Shown: one piece after another, positions 34,915 through 42,646 of the stretch
Position numbering within the stretch: position 1 is the first letter of the stretch
Layout of the letters: each line of letters opens with the position of its first letter
Origin: DATFFO01 sp963772815
Lineage (GTDB): Bacteria > Actinomycetota > Acidimicrobiia > Spongiisociales > ZC4RG35
Reading direction: 5' to 3'
Assembly: GCA_963772815.1 (NCBI GenBank)
Contig: CAVYYV010000005.1
Location: 186,001-250,000, forward strand
DNA length: 64,000 nucleotides
Notes under the pieces: generated by a model
What the model was told of the DNA's origin: nothing
Seen by the model: the letters and a program-made list of their open reading frames with translations, nothing else
The model's database searches: none
Translations under genes and position numbers: made by a program

Positions 34915-36053
34915 CCAAGGCAATACGTTCTCCCCAGGATGCCGAAGCCCTGATCCTGGGGTTGGGCATGTACGCCACCGGAGGCGGCGGCTTAGCCTCA
35001 CGGGGCAGGGAATACATGACCGCGCTGCTGGCGGATGGCATCGAGATTTCCTGGTCGAGTATCGACCAAATCCCCGAGGAAACCCTGACCTGTTCCGTGT
35101 ACGGCATGGGCTCGATTGCTCCCCACCCACCGATGAGCCGCGAGGACAGACGGGCCTTCGGCGTGGACGACGAGCGTCACCCGCGCCCCTGGCTACGAGC
35201 CGTCGACCAGCTCGAACAGCATCTCGATCGTCGGATCGGCGCCATCGTTCCCTTCGAGCTGGGACCATCCAACACGCTGGTGGCGGTGGATGCCGCGGCC
35301 CGCTCGGGACGGACACTGATCGACGGTGATTACATCGGCCGGGCACTCCCGGAGATGAGCCAGGCACTGCCGGCCATCCTCGGGCTTCCCACGTGGCCCT
35401 TGGCGATCTGTGACCCCTGGGGCAATGCCCTGATAATGACCGACTGTCCCAGCCCCCGGGTCGCAGAGCGGGTTGGGAAGATGGTCTCTCGCGTCACCAA
35501 AGCGGTCGACATGGGGGCGTCCTGCTCCCATGCTGCCTTCCCCCTCACCGCCTGTCAGGCCCGCGGGGCGATGGTGCCGGGAACACTCTCGGAGTGCCTC
35601 TCGGTCGGTAGAGAGGTGCTGGCGGCCAGAGAGCGAGGGGACGGGCCTGTCCGGGCCGCGGTCGAGGCCGTGGGGGGCCTGATGCTCTTCGAGGGGACCG
35701 TATCCGACCGCGTCTGGCAGGACTCGCCCGACGGCTACATGGACGGCACCACCGAGATCACCGGGTCGGGGCCCCATCAGGGCTCGGTGGCCAGCATCTG
35801 GTTCCGCAACGAGCACCAACTCGTGACGATCGACGGGCGAGCAACGGCTATGAGCCCCGACATCGTTGCCGTCGTGGACTTCGGAGACGCCGAGCCGATA
35901 TCCAATACCGAGCTGGACGTCAACCGGCAGGTTGCCGTGATCGGCATCCCCGCCCGGGGTCCCTTTCGATCCGGGGAGGCTCTGGCCGCCACCGAGCCCC
36001 GCCATTACGGGATCGACCTCGCCTACCAACCCCTCGGTACCCGCCCGGCATGA
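34911..36053 (+). CDS. DUF917 (S-methyl thiohydantoin desulfurase-like) protein, copy 1
   Basis: 380 residues. The N-terminal GLGMYATGGGGLASRGREYM and VPFELGPSNTLVAVDAAARSGRTLIDGDYIGRALPEM carry the strongly conserved glycine-rich and Asp-rich stretches of DUF917. The family was renamed after S-methyl thiohydantoin desulfurase, but most members are uncharacterised. They commonly neighbour hydantoinase/oxoprolinase genes, as in the second copy at 46463. It is coupled by overlap to the DHDPS-like gene and to the next LLM gene (ATGA), so the three form one operon. Confidence 0.9.
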   Translation: MTKAIRSPQDAEALILGLGMYATGGGGLASRGREYMTALLADGIEISWSSIDQIPEETLTCSVYGMGSIAPHPPMSREDRRAFGVDDERHPRPWLRAVDQLEQHLDRRIGAIVPFELGPSNTLVAVDAAARSGRTLIDGDYIGRALPEMSQALPAILGLPTWPLAICDPWGNALIMTDCPSPRVAERVGKMVSRVTKAVDMGASCSHAAFPLTACQARGAMVPGTLSECLSVGREVLAARERGDGPVRAAVEAVGGLMLFEGTVSDRVWQDSPDGYMDGTTEITGSGPHQGSVASIWFRNEHQLVTIDGRATAMSPDIVAVVDFGDAEPISNTELDVNRQVAVIGIPARGPFRSGEALAATEPRHYGIDLAYQPLGTRPA

Positions 36054-37078
36054 AGCGGAAGACGCCGATCCTGCCTCTAGAACTGCTCGTGCTGGCCCGG
36101 GACGAGCCGGATGTGCTCCTCGACATGGCAGAAGTGGCTCAGGCGACGGGATTCGAACGCTTGTGGGTCGCCGACGAGCGGTTCTTTCGTGACTGCTGGG
36201 CGATCCTGGGCATGATCGGCGCACGGGTGCCGGGCCTGAACCTCGGAGTGTGCGTCACCGATCCCTTCGTTCGCCACCCCGCCTTGACTGCGGTGGCGGC
36301 TGCCACCGTCGACGAGATCACAGGCGGTCGCTTCACGCTGGGGCTTGGTGCCGGCATCTCCGGATTCACGGCCATGGCAATCGAGAAGAGGAAGCCACTG
36401 ACGGCCATGAGAGAGGCAGTCGGCCTCATCCGGGCCCTGCTCGAGGGAAGGCGGGTCGACCTCGACGGAGACGTCGTGGTCTTCCATGATTCGGCCCTCG
36501 ACTTCACCCCCCGACCCGGGATACCGATCATGATCGCCACCAACGGCCCCCGAATGCTCGAGCTGGCCGGCGAGTTGGCGGATCAGGTGATGGTGCAGGG
36601 GATGGCAACCGCGGCAATGGTGGAGAGAGTCCGCCACCATATCGAGATCGGCCTCCGGCGCGCCGGTCGCCACCCGAGGGCGATCAAGCTCACAGCCCGA
36701 CTCGATGTGGCCGTTTCAGACAGCTCCCCCGAGGAGGCGAGATCGGTGATGCTCCCCGGCCTCGTCAGACACCTGGTCACCCATCACCCTCGCTATGCCA
36801 GCTTCGAGCTCGCAGGAATCCAGGTTCCGCCCCGACTCTCGGAGCTCGTGTCGCAAACCCAATACCGCCATGCAGGCCAAGACGACCTCGCCCGCCAGAT
36901 ACCGGAGGACTGGATCGACCACTTCTGCCTGGCCGGATCCAGGAGCCATGTTCGTTCACGTCTCGAGGAGCTGAAGAAGGCCGGAGTCGACGCGGTGGCC
37001 GCTGTTCCGATGGCACTGAGCAAGTCCGGGTTCGAGGAGGTGGCTCTCAGCTTCGCTCAGGCTGCCGGCGCAGCCTAG
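36050..37078 (+). CDS. LLM-class (F420/FMN-dependent) oxidoreductase, copy 2
   Basis: 342 residues. The luciferase-like TIM-barrel motifs are GFERLWVADERFFRDCWAI, GLNLGVCVTDPFVRHPALTA, TGGRFTLGLGAGISGF, and GIPIMIATNGPRMLELAGELADQ. Compared with copy 1 (32480) it differs in the active-site loop, so the two probably act on successive intermediates. The start overlaps the DUF917 stop. F420 use is plausible in this phylum but FMN cannot be excluded. Confidence 0.92.
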   Translation: MKRKTPILPLELLVLARDEPDVLLDMAEVAQATGFERLWVADERFFRDCWAILGMIGARVPGLNLGVCVTDPFVRHPALTAVAAATVDEITGGRFTLGLGAGISGFTAMAIEKRKPLTAMREAVGLIRALLEGRRVDLDGDVVVFHDSALDFTPRPGIPIMIATNGPRMLELAGELADQVMVQGMATAAMVERVRHHIEIGLRRAGRHPRAIKLTARLDVAVSDSSPEEARSVMLPGLVRHLVTHHPRYASFELAGIQVPPRLSELVSQTQYRHAGQDDLARQIPEDWIDHFCLAGSRSHVRSRLEELKKAGVDAVAAVPMALSKSGFEEVALSFAQAAGAA

Positions 37079-37428
37079 GAGTCTGTTGGATAATGCCGTT
37101 GCTCGGATTGGCGGCCAGGCACGCCAACCGCAAGGCCGAGCTTTCTCCACTCCTTGTATCGGAATGGCGGGGCCGAGAACGCAGCGGGTGGCGATGCATG
37201 ATCGTCAAGACGGGTGACATGCATGTTCAACGGGCTCCTAACGGGTGTGGCTCAATCAGGGGGACGGTGTCTCCGAGTCATCGGTGTCATCTGGCAAGGA
37301 GAAGGGCGCAGTCGCAGCCGGGGAGCTGCGGCGAGCACCTCGACGCAGCCAGGGGCGTCGAGGGCCGGAGAGACCGCGCCATCATTTGGGCGACGCACCA
37401 CTAGAGGGCCGGACGGTCTCTCGTGCCC
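37079..37428 (+). other. Intergenic region with no recognised feature
   Basis: 350 bp between the LLM gene and the convergent DUF1177 gene. The reading frames here are short, Arg-rich and match nothing recognised. There is no T-run terminator; a few imperfect inverted repeats are present (for example around 37185-37225, GCGATGCATGATCG and GACATGCATG). It may be a remnant of an old insertion, but no ends or target duplication were identified. Confidence 0.4.
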
Positions 37429-38352
37429 TCAGCCCAACCCGTCGGACTGCAGCACGCTCATCCGGCCGTAGCGCTTCACTGCCAACCGTGCCTGGTCGGC
37501 GTCGAAAAAGGAAAGTCTCCCGGCCCCGAACCTCTGGGCCGTCTCGAGACAGAAGGCGACGGCCAGAGCAATGTCCTCGGGGTGCGAGGCGTTGGTCGCG
37601 GATCCGGGGACGGCCGTCTCAGTGGTGACCGCCACTCCTACCACCGGAGCGTCTGTGGCCACTGCAGGCTGGAGAATGGAATTGACGTGATACAACCCGT
37701 TTCCGTAGGGCGTGATATCGAACATCGAGAGCGGCAGGACCCTGGGCGGGGTGCCGCACACGCGCTCGAAGACATCGAGCAGATCCGCGGCAATCGGAAG
37801 AATCCACCCTTGGCGCACCGTCGGCGTGATGGCAATTCCCCTCCAGTTGATGACCCGATTGCCCTTGGTGGCATCTACCACCAGAACCGCGTCCATCGTG
37901 TCGGCCACTTCGAGTCGATTCATGGTGGACATGGTCACCGGGCTTCCCATGAAGGACACCGGGTCATGGGGCTCGGTGGGCGCCTCCGGGCAGATGTGCG
38001 TGGCAATGACCACGTCGCCTTCCAGTAGGTCACCATGTTGTGCTCGCGCTCCCATCCGAAGGGCACAGGCCAACGCCGCCACAGCACCGTCACCATCGGA
38101 CACGAGGCCCACCGCTCCAGGACGAGCCCCGATTCCTCCCAGCCGACCCACGATGCCGAGGGTAGGTGCCTCACCGCCGGCCAACCGTCCACGTAGGCCT
38201 GGGACCACCACCTGGACGAAGTCCGTTGCACCGCCCTCCTCCTCCACATGGGAGACCACGGGCTCGAGACTCGAGGCCCGCAGGCGGTCGGCCACCTCCT
38301 CACCCCGGACCGGGCCATCCAGCAGTTGAATAGCCTCCATCACCTCGTACAT
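37429..38352 (-). CDS. DUF1177 family protein
   Basis: 307 residues from ATG 38352. Characteristic DUF1177 stretches include EVMEAIQLLDGPVRGEEV at the N-terminus, LGIVGRLGGIGARPGAVGLVSDGDGAVAALACAL, and VIATHICPEAPTEPHDPVSFMGSP, with HxC and Asp/His clusters that look like metal ligands. VINWRGIAITPTVRQGWI follows. The family has no assigned function; it occurs near peptide ABC transporters, DUF917 and AroM-like proteins. The GDGDG-like and HIC motifs suggest a metal-dependent peptidase or hydrolase. It is divergent from the dehydrogenase at 38428 with operator site E between them. Confidence 0.88.
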   Translation of the reverse strand: MYEVMEAIQLLDGPVRGEEVADRLRASSLEPVVSHVEEEGGATDFVQVVVPGLRGRLAGGEAPTLGIVGRLGGIGARPGAVGLVSDGDGAVAALACALRMGARAQHGDLLEGDVVIATHICPEAPTEPHDPVSFMGSPVTMSTMNRLEVADTMDAVLVVDATKGNRVINWRGIAITPTVRQGWILPIAADLLDVFERVCGTPPRVLPLSMFDITPYGNGLYHVNSILQPAVATDAPVVGVAVTTETAVPGSATNASHPEDIALAVAFCLETAQRFGAGRLSFFDADQARLAVKRYGRMSVLQSDGLG

Positions 38353-38403
38353 GCCAAACGACCTCCATGGGCACCGGCCCGGTTTCCGGCCGGTTGGGAT
38401 GTG

Positions 38404-38417
38404 GATCTTATAATCTC
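38404..38417. promoter_or_regulatory. Operator site E, GATCTTATAATCTC
   Basis: One mismatch to GATNTTATAANATC; lies between the divergent DUF1177 gene (start 38352) and D-2-hydroxyacid dehydrogenase gene (start 38428). The shared core GATCTTATAA is intact. It ends 10 bases before the dehydrogenase start, and GGAGGG lies between. Confidence 0.7.
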
Positions 38418-38427
38418 GGGGAGGGTC

Positions 38428-39363
38428 ATGGCAGAATCCACCCAGCCGCTCGTCGTCTTGCACCCGCTCCACGGGCCCGGCCTCGACGATGCGCTAGGCC
38501 ACCTGGGCAATCTGCACCTCTCGACACCCGATGAAGAGGCCGACTTTGCCAAGGAGCTCGACCGGGGAGCAGCCGGTTTGATCACCTACCTGTGGGACGA
38601 TTCCTATCTGGTGCCGAGCCTGCGCTGGGTGCAGGCGATCTCAGCGGGATACGACCAGTTCCCCCTCGATGCCCTCCTGTCGAGGGGGGTTGTGCTCACA
38701 TCGGCGCGGGGAGCTCACTCACCGGCCGTCGCCGACCACGCCCTTGCCCTCCTCCTCGCCCTCCTCAGAGGCCTGGGCCCGGCACTCCGCAACTCACAGC
38801 GTCATGACTGGCACATCGGAAGGGCCTCTGAGACCGAGGGGATCACAGTCGGGATCGTCGGACTCGGTTCCATCGGCGAGGCAGTAGCGGAGCGGGTCAT
38901 CGCCCTGGGTATGTCGGTCATCGGCTGCAAGCGCCGGCCGGATGCTCATGCCGGCATCGTCGAGCACGTCGTAGGACCCGAGGACCTGATCTCGTTGTTC
39001 CAGGCAGCCCACGCCGTGATCCTCACCCTCCCTCAGACTCCCCAGACAGAGCGGCTGATCGGTGCCCGGCATCTGGCCGCACTCAGTGGCGGGTGGCTCG
39101 TCAATGTGGGCCGGGGCTCTGTGCTCGACGAGACGGCTCTGCTGGCTGCGCTGGATCAGGGAACGGTGGCCGGAGCGGCCCTCGACGTCACGGCCGAAGA
39201 GCCGCTCCCGGACGGGTCACCTCTGTGGGACCACCCCCGTGTGATCATCACGCCACACATGGCCTGGGTATCGGATCGCCTCACACCGCGCCTCGCCGAG
39301 ATCATCGAAGCCAATGCTGACGCGCTGTCCGGAGAGAGACAATGGCTGAACCGGGTTCTCTGA
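38428..39363 (+). CDS. D-2-hydroxyacid dehydrogenase
   Basis: 311 residues. The NAD-binding GIVGLGSIGEAVAERVIALG (about residues 141-160) is the GxGxxG motif. The catalytic Arg sits in NVGRGSVLDE (about 228-237), the Glu in DVTAEEPLPDGSPLWD (about 255-270), and the His in ITPHMAW (about 278). These enzymes reduce 2-oxo acids to D-2-hydroxyacids. In this context it could reduce an aldolase product. The start at 38428 follows GGAGGG within the shared promoter. Confidence 0.93.
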   Translation: MAESTQPLVVLHPLHGPGLDDALGHLGNLHLSTPDEEADFAKELDRGAAGLITYLWDDSYLVPSLRWVQAISAGYDQFPLDALLSRGVVLTSARGAHSPAVADHALALLLALLRGLGPALRNSQRHDWHIGRASETEGITVGIVGLGSIGEAVAERVIALGMSVIGCKRRPDAHAGIVEHVVGPEDLISLFQAAHAVILTLPQTPQTERLIGARHLAALSGGWLVNVGRGSVLDETALLAALDQGTVAGAALDVTAEEPLPDGSPLWDHPRVIITPHMAWVSDRLTPRLAEIIEANADALSGERQWLNRVL

Positions 39364-39389
39364 CAACGTCGACCCGGGCGATCCCCGGA

Positions 39390-39701
39390 CTAGATGGCCG
39401 ATCCGGGGGTGGAGGTGACGAGCTCGACCTCATAGTCGACCTCGAGCTCCAGGGCTTTGGCGCGCATCCCCCCTTCCCAGGCATCGCTCTCGTAGAAGGC
39501 TTCGGTGAGGAGGTCCCGCTCGGCCTCGTCGACGAATCCACGCACGTACACGAATACGTCCGGATCATCGACGGACACGAAACTTCCCAGAATCCTCATA
39601 CCCACCGCGGTCATGGCGGGCACCACCTCGCTCTCGAACCACTCGACGAACTCGTCACGACGGCCGGGAACCAGGGTGTAGCGGCGTATCTCGATCAACA
39701 T
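39390..39701 (-). CDS. NIPSNAP-family protein
   Basis: 103 residues. MLIEIRRYTLVPGRRDEFVEWFESEVVPAM and GMRILGSFVSVDDPDVFVYVRGFVDEAERD match the NIPSNAP (dimeric alpha-beta barrel) pattern, and LTEAFYESDAWEGG is the usual third block. Function unknown; the fold is shared with small monooxygenases. It lies between the D-hydroxyacid dehydrogenase and the SDR, convergent with the former and divergent from the latter. Only 65 bp separate it from the SDR gene, so a shared promoter is likely. Confidence 0.88.
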   Translation of the reverse strand: MLIEIRRYTLVPGRRDEFVEWFESEVVPAMTAVGMRILGSFVSVDDPDVFVYVRGFVDEAERDLLTEAFYESDAWEGGMRAKALELEVDYEVELVTSTPGSAI

Positions 39702-39766
39702 GCGGCGTCCTCGACGGAAGCGGCACCTTACGACACGATCAGCGAACCAGCCACCCCAGCCGCGCC

Positions 39767-40519
39767 ATGGAACTGAGCGGCAGGCGTGCCCTGGTGACGG
39801 GAGCTTCCTCGCACCTGGGAGCTGCAATCGCCCTCGGCCTAGCCGAGCGAGGAGCTGTGGTGGCCGTCAATCACCGAAACTCACCGGAGCAGGCGGCTCA
39901 GGTGGCCGGTTCCCTCCCGGCAGTGCCGGGCGGGGCTCACATGGCCGTCCAGGCAGACGTCGGCGATGCCCGGGCGGTCGAGGAGATGGTCCACACGGTC
40001 GTCGACGCACTGGGAGGGCTAGAGATACTGGTGAACAACGCAGGGCCCTACGGAGCCACCCCCCTGTCAGAGGTCGAAGAGGACGAATGGAACCGGGTGA
40101 TCAACGCCAGTCTCAAGGGGAGCTGGCTATGTACCAGGGCGGCGGCACCCCACATGAGGCAGTCCGGATGGGGCAGAGTGATAAATCTGTCGGCGGTCTC
40201 CGCCGAAATCCGAAATCGGGGCGCTTACGGGCTGGCCAAAGCAAGCGTTGAGGCTCTCACCGCACAGCTGGCACTGGAGTTGGCGCCGTACGCCACCGTC
40301 AATGCCGTAGCGCCCGGCCAGATCCTCGACAGCCTCCAGGACCTGGAAGCATTCGACTCCGGCTGGGCGGCCGCGGTAACCGACGCCACCCCTCTGAAGC
40401 GGCTGGTCACCAGGGCCCAGCTGGGTGAGGTAGTGGCAGCGATGTGCTCGGAGGCCTTCTGTTCGATGACCGGAGTCACGATCCGCATCGACGGCGGCCT
40501 GGGTCTGAACGTCTTCTGA
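39767..40519 (+). CDS. Short-chain dehydrogenase/reductase, pathway copy 1
   Basis: 250 residues. TGASSHLGAAIA (residues 11-22) is the nucleotide-binding motif, NNAGP the conserved NAG motif (about residues 90-94), the catalytic Ser sits in NLSAVSAE, and Tyr/Lys in YGLAK (about 153-157). INDGG-type end: IRIDGGLGLNVF. It is paralogous to the SDR at 47583, sharing AGPYGATPLSE-like and LKRLVT sequences. It is close to FabG-type 3-oxoacyl reductases but here is probably a catabolic dehydrogenase. It ends 20 bases before the convergent GntR gene. Confidence 0.92.
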   Translation: MELSGRRALVTGASSHLGAAIALGLAERGAVVAVNHRNSPEQAAQVAGSLPAVPGGAHMAVQADVGDARAVEEMVHTVVDALGGLEILVNNAGPYGATPLSEVEEDEWNRVINASLKGSWLCTRAAAPHMRQSGWGRVINLSAVSAEIRNRGAYGLAKASVEALTAQLALELAPYATVNAVAPGQILDSLQDLEAFDSGWAAAVTDATPLKRLVTRAQLGEVVAAMCSEAFCSMTGVTIRIDGGLGLNVF

Positions 40520-40539
40520 GACCGCTCGAGCTAAGCCGG

Positions 40540-41241
40540 TCACGGCTCTCTGTGAGCCTCGATCACCAGATTGGAGGTCCGGAGCAGATCCTTCTCCAAG
40601 GCATTCAGGGCCCTTTCGAGGTCATCGGCGGCAATGGCGTCGATGATCCGGCCATGGTGATCGTCACCCACGTCGACGAAGGACCGAACCCGGGCAGCCA
40701 GGCGGCGGTGGCGCTCGGTATGGCTCCACAGGATCTCGATCATGTGCAGCAGCCACGGCGATTCGGATGCCTCGTAGATGGAGAAATGCACCCGGCGATG
40801 CAGCTCGTAGAAGGCCGGGTCGTCGCGGCGCACCATCGAGACCATGTCGTCGCACAACCGCCTCACCTCGGCCAGGCCCTCCGTGCCGAGCCTGCCCATC
40901 GCCTTGCGGAGGGCCTCCTGTTCAAGAACGATGCGTGTGGCGTAGACGTCCTGGACGTCGGCCGCCGAGATCGAGGCGACACGCGCACCTTTGTTGGGCA
41001 CGGCTTCCACCAGTCGCTCCATCTCCAACTTCCTCATCGCCTCGCGAATCGGAATCAGGCTCACCCCATATACGCGCGTCAGATCCTGGTGCCGAAGGGG
41101 GGCTCCGGGTGGGTACTCGCCGTCGATTATTGCGCTTCGCAACTCCCGATACACATGGTCGACTCGACTTGTGGGAGGTGAATCATCGGTTGATTCGTCC
41201 AAAGGAGCGACCTCACAGGAGCAGGCTACAGAGGCTATCAC
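40540..41241 (-). CDS. GntR-family transcriptional regulator, FadR/FCD subfamily (second copy)
   Basis: About 233 residues from GTG 41241; the frame is open upstream to TTG 41277, which would lie within the operator. The winged helix is YRELRSAIIDGEYPPGAPLRHQDL ... GVSLIPIREAMRKLEMERLV. The FCD domain contains TRIVLEQEALRKAM, HRRVHFSIYEASESPWL and HTERHRR, including the usual His metal ligands. It is divergent from the molybdenum hydroxylase operon, with operator site F between them. Its location and the six shared sites make it the best candidate for the GATCTTATAA-binding regulator. It is paralogous to the regulator at 20982. Confidence 0.9.
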   Translation of the reverse strand: MIASVACSCEVAPLDESTDDSPPTSRVDHVYRELRSAIIDGEYPPGAPLRHQDLTRVYGVSLIPIREAMRKLEMERLVEAVPNKGARVASISAADVQDVYATRIVLEQEALRKAMGRLGTEGLAEVRRLCDDMVSMVRRDDPAFYELHRRVHFSIYEASESPWLLHMIEILWSHTERHRRLAARVRSFVDVGDDHHGRIIDAIAADDLERALNALEKDLLRTSNLVIEAHREP

Positions 41242-41275
41242 GGGGCCGTTGAGCCCACCTTGGCGGGCCGACAGC

Positions 41276-41289
41276 AATGTTATAAGATC
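41276..41289. promoter_or_regulatory. Operator site F, AATGTTATAAGATC
   Basis: One mismatch to GATNTTATAANATC; the reverse strand has GATCTTATAA. It lies between the GntR gene and the molybdenum hydroxylase operon (ATG 41298), ending 8 bases before that ATG. This arrangement fits autoregulation plus control of the operon. Confidence 0.7.
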
Positions 41290-41297
41290 GGTCCTCC

Positions 41298-42188
41298 ATG
41301 GCGACGGTTCTCTCCCCCGACCTGGCCGGATTCAAAGCCGTCCACAGCCTGCCAGAGGCGCATGCCATGCTCGATGAGCTCGGTGAGGAAACCCAGATCC
41401 TGGCCGGAGGCACCGACGTCATGGTCCAGCTGTTGCGAGGCGAGATCTCCCCGACCCAGCTCCTTCACATCGGGCGCATACCCGAGCTCACCAACCACGG
41501 AGTGGACCAGGATCGCGTCCATCTCGGTGCGCTCGTCACTCATCGGCTGGTGGTAGTCGAAGAAGCCCTCACCGGAGCGCTACCCGCCCTGTCCGAAGCC
41601 TGCGCCACGGTCGGGGGATGGCAGACGCAAGAAGTGGGCACATTGGTCGGCAATGTATGCAATGCCTCACCGGCGGCCGACACTCTTCCTCCGCTCCTTA
41701 TCGCCGACACCGCCGTCCACCTCTCATCATCCCAAGGGGCACGAGCCATCCCTCTCGACGAGTTCGTTCTCGATAGACGATCCACCGCAGCTCGCCCGGA
41801 CGAGATCGTGGAGTCCCTCACGAGTCGCGCCTGCGGCGCCGGGTCGGGCGAGACCTATCTCAAGGTTGCGCCACGGACCGCAATGGAGGTGGCCCTGGTA
41901 GGACTGGCTGTGCGCATCTATTTCGAGGACGGGTCGCCGGTCGACGCCCGCATCGCCGCCGGCGCAGTTGCTCCTCGGCCGTTCCGAGTCCCGGAAGCCG
42001 AGGCGGTTCTCGTCGAGTCGGCCCTGAGCGACGACGGTGTGGCTGAGGCCGCGGCCCTGGTCGCCTCCCGAGCCGATCCCATCGACGACGCTCGAGCCAG
42101 CGCCTCCTACCGAAGGCGGGTGCTGAGCGGCCTCTTGACCCGGGCGGTGGGCATCGCCCGCGCCAGAGCCATGGAGCCAGGAACATGA
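41298..42188 (+). CDS. Molybdenum hydroxylase FAD-binding subunit (CoxM/XdhB-like)
   Basis: 296 residues. ILAGGTDVMVQLLRGE (about residues 34-49) is the conserved FAD-binding AGGTD motif, and GGWQTQEVGTLVGNVCNASPAADTLPPLL (about 106-134) is the second FAD-binding stretch. This medium subunit passes electrons from the iron-sulfur subunit to FAD. It overlaps the next gene by 4 bases. The order FAD, 2Fe-2S, Mo is that of many xanthine dehydrogenase-family enzymes. Confidence 0.93.
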   Translation: MATVLSPDLAGFKAVHSLPEAHAMLDELGEETQILAGGTDVMVQLLRGEISPTQLLHIGRIPELTNHGVDQDRVHLGALVTHRLVVVEEALTGALPALSEACATVGGWQTQEVGTLVGNVCNASPAADTLPPLLIADTAVHLSSSQGARAIPLDEFVLDRRSTAARPDEIVESLTSRACGAGSGETYLKVAPRTAMEVALVGLAVRIYFEDGSPVDARIAAGAVAPRPFRVPEAEAVLVESALSDDGVAEAAALVASRADPIDDARASASYRRRVLSGLLTRAVGIARARAMEPGT

Positions 42189-42646
42189 GGCTGGATCTGA
42201 CCGTCAACGGGCGCCAAGCATCGATCGAGGCTGCGCCCGGGGCAACCCTCCTCGAGGTTCTCCGCGATGGGCTCGGTCTCACCGGGACCAAGGAAGGCTG
42301 CGCCGAGGGAGAGTGCGGAGCCTGCACCGTGCTCATCGACGGACGTCCGGTGGACTCCTGCTTGTTCGCCGCTCACTCCGCCGGGGGTCGAAACGTCACG
42401 ACCGTCGAGGGCATCGGCCAACCCGATGCCCCCAGCGACGTACAGAGGGCCATGGTCAAGGCCGGTGCCGTGCAGTGTGGGTTCTGCACGCCCGGCTTCG
42501 TCATGACCATCACCGCGCTCCTGGCCGACGATCCCCACCCGACCGAGGACGAGGTGCGCGTGGCCTTGGCGGGCAACATCTGCCGATGCACCGGCTACTC
42601 GCAGATCGTCGATGCCGTGCTGGAAGTATCGGGTGATGTGAAGTGA
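42185..42646 (+). CDS. Molybdenum hydroxylase [2Fe-2S] subunit (CoxS/XdhC-like)
   Basis: 153 residues binding two [2Fe-2S] clusters. The first set is GCAEGECGACTVLIDG with a distal Cys in SCLF; the second is CGFCTPGFVM and CRCTGYSQIVDAV. All eight expected cysteines are present (C39, C44, C47, C59 for the first cluster by approximate position; CxxC pairs for the second). It is coupled by overlaps on both sides. Confidence 0.95.
   Translation: MRLDLTVNGRQASIEAAPGATLLEVLRDGLGLTGTKEGCAEGECGACTVLIDGRPVDSCLFAAHSAGGRNVTTVEGIGQPDAPSDVQRAMVKAGAVQCGFCTPGFVMTITALLADDPHPTEDEVRVALAGNICRCTGYSQIVDAVLEVSGDVK

Noticed and set aside
37079..37428. Insertion-sequence remnant in the gap before DUF1177
   Set aside because: No inverted ends, no target duplication and no transposase fragment could be identified.
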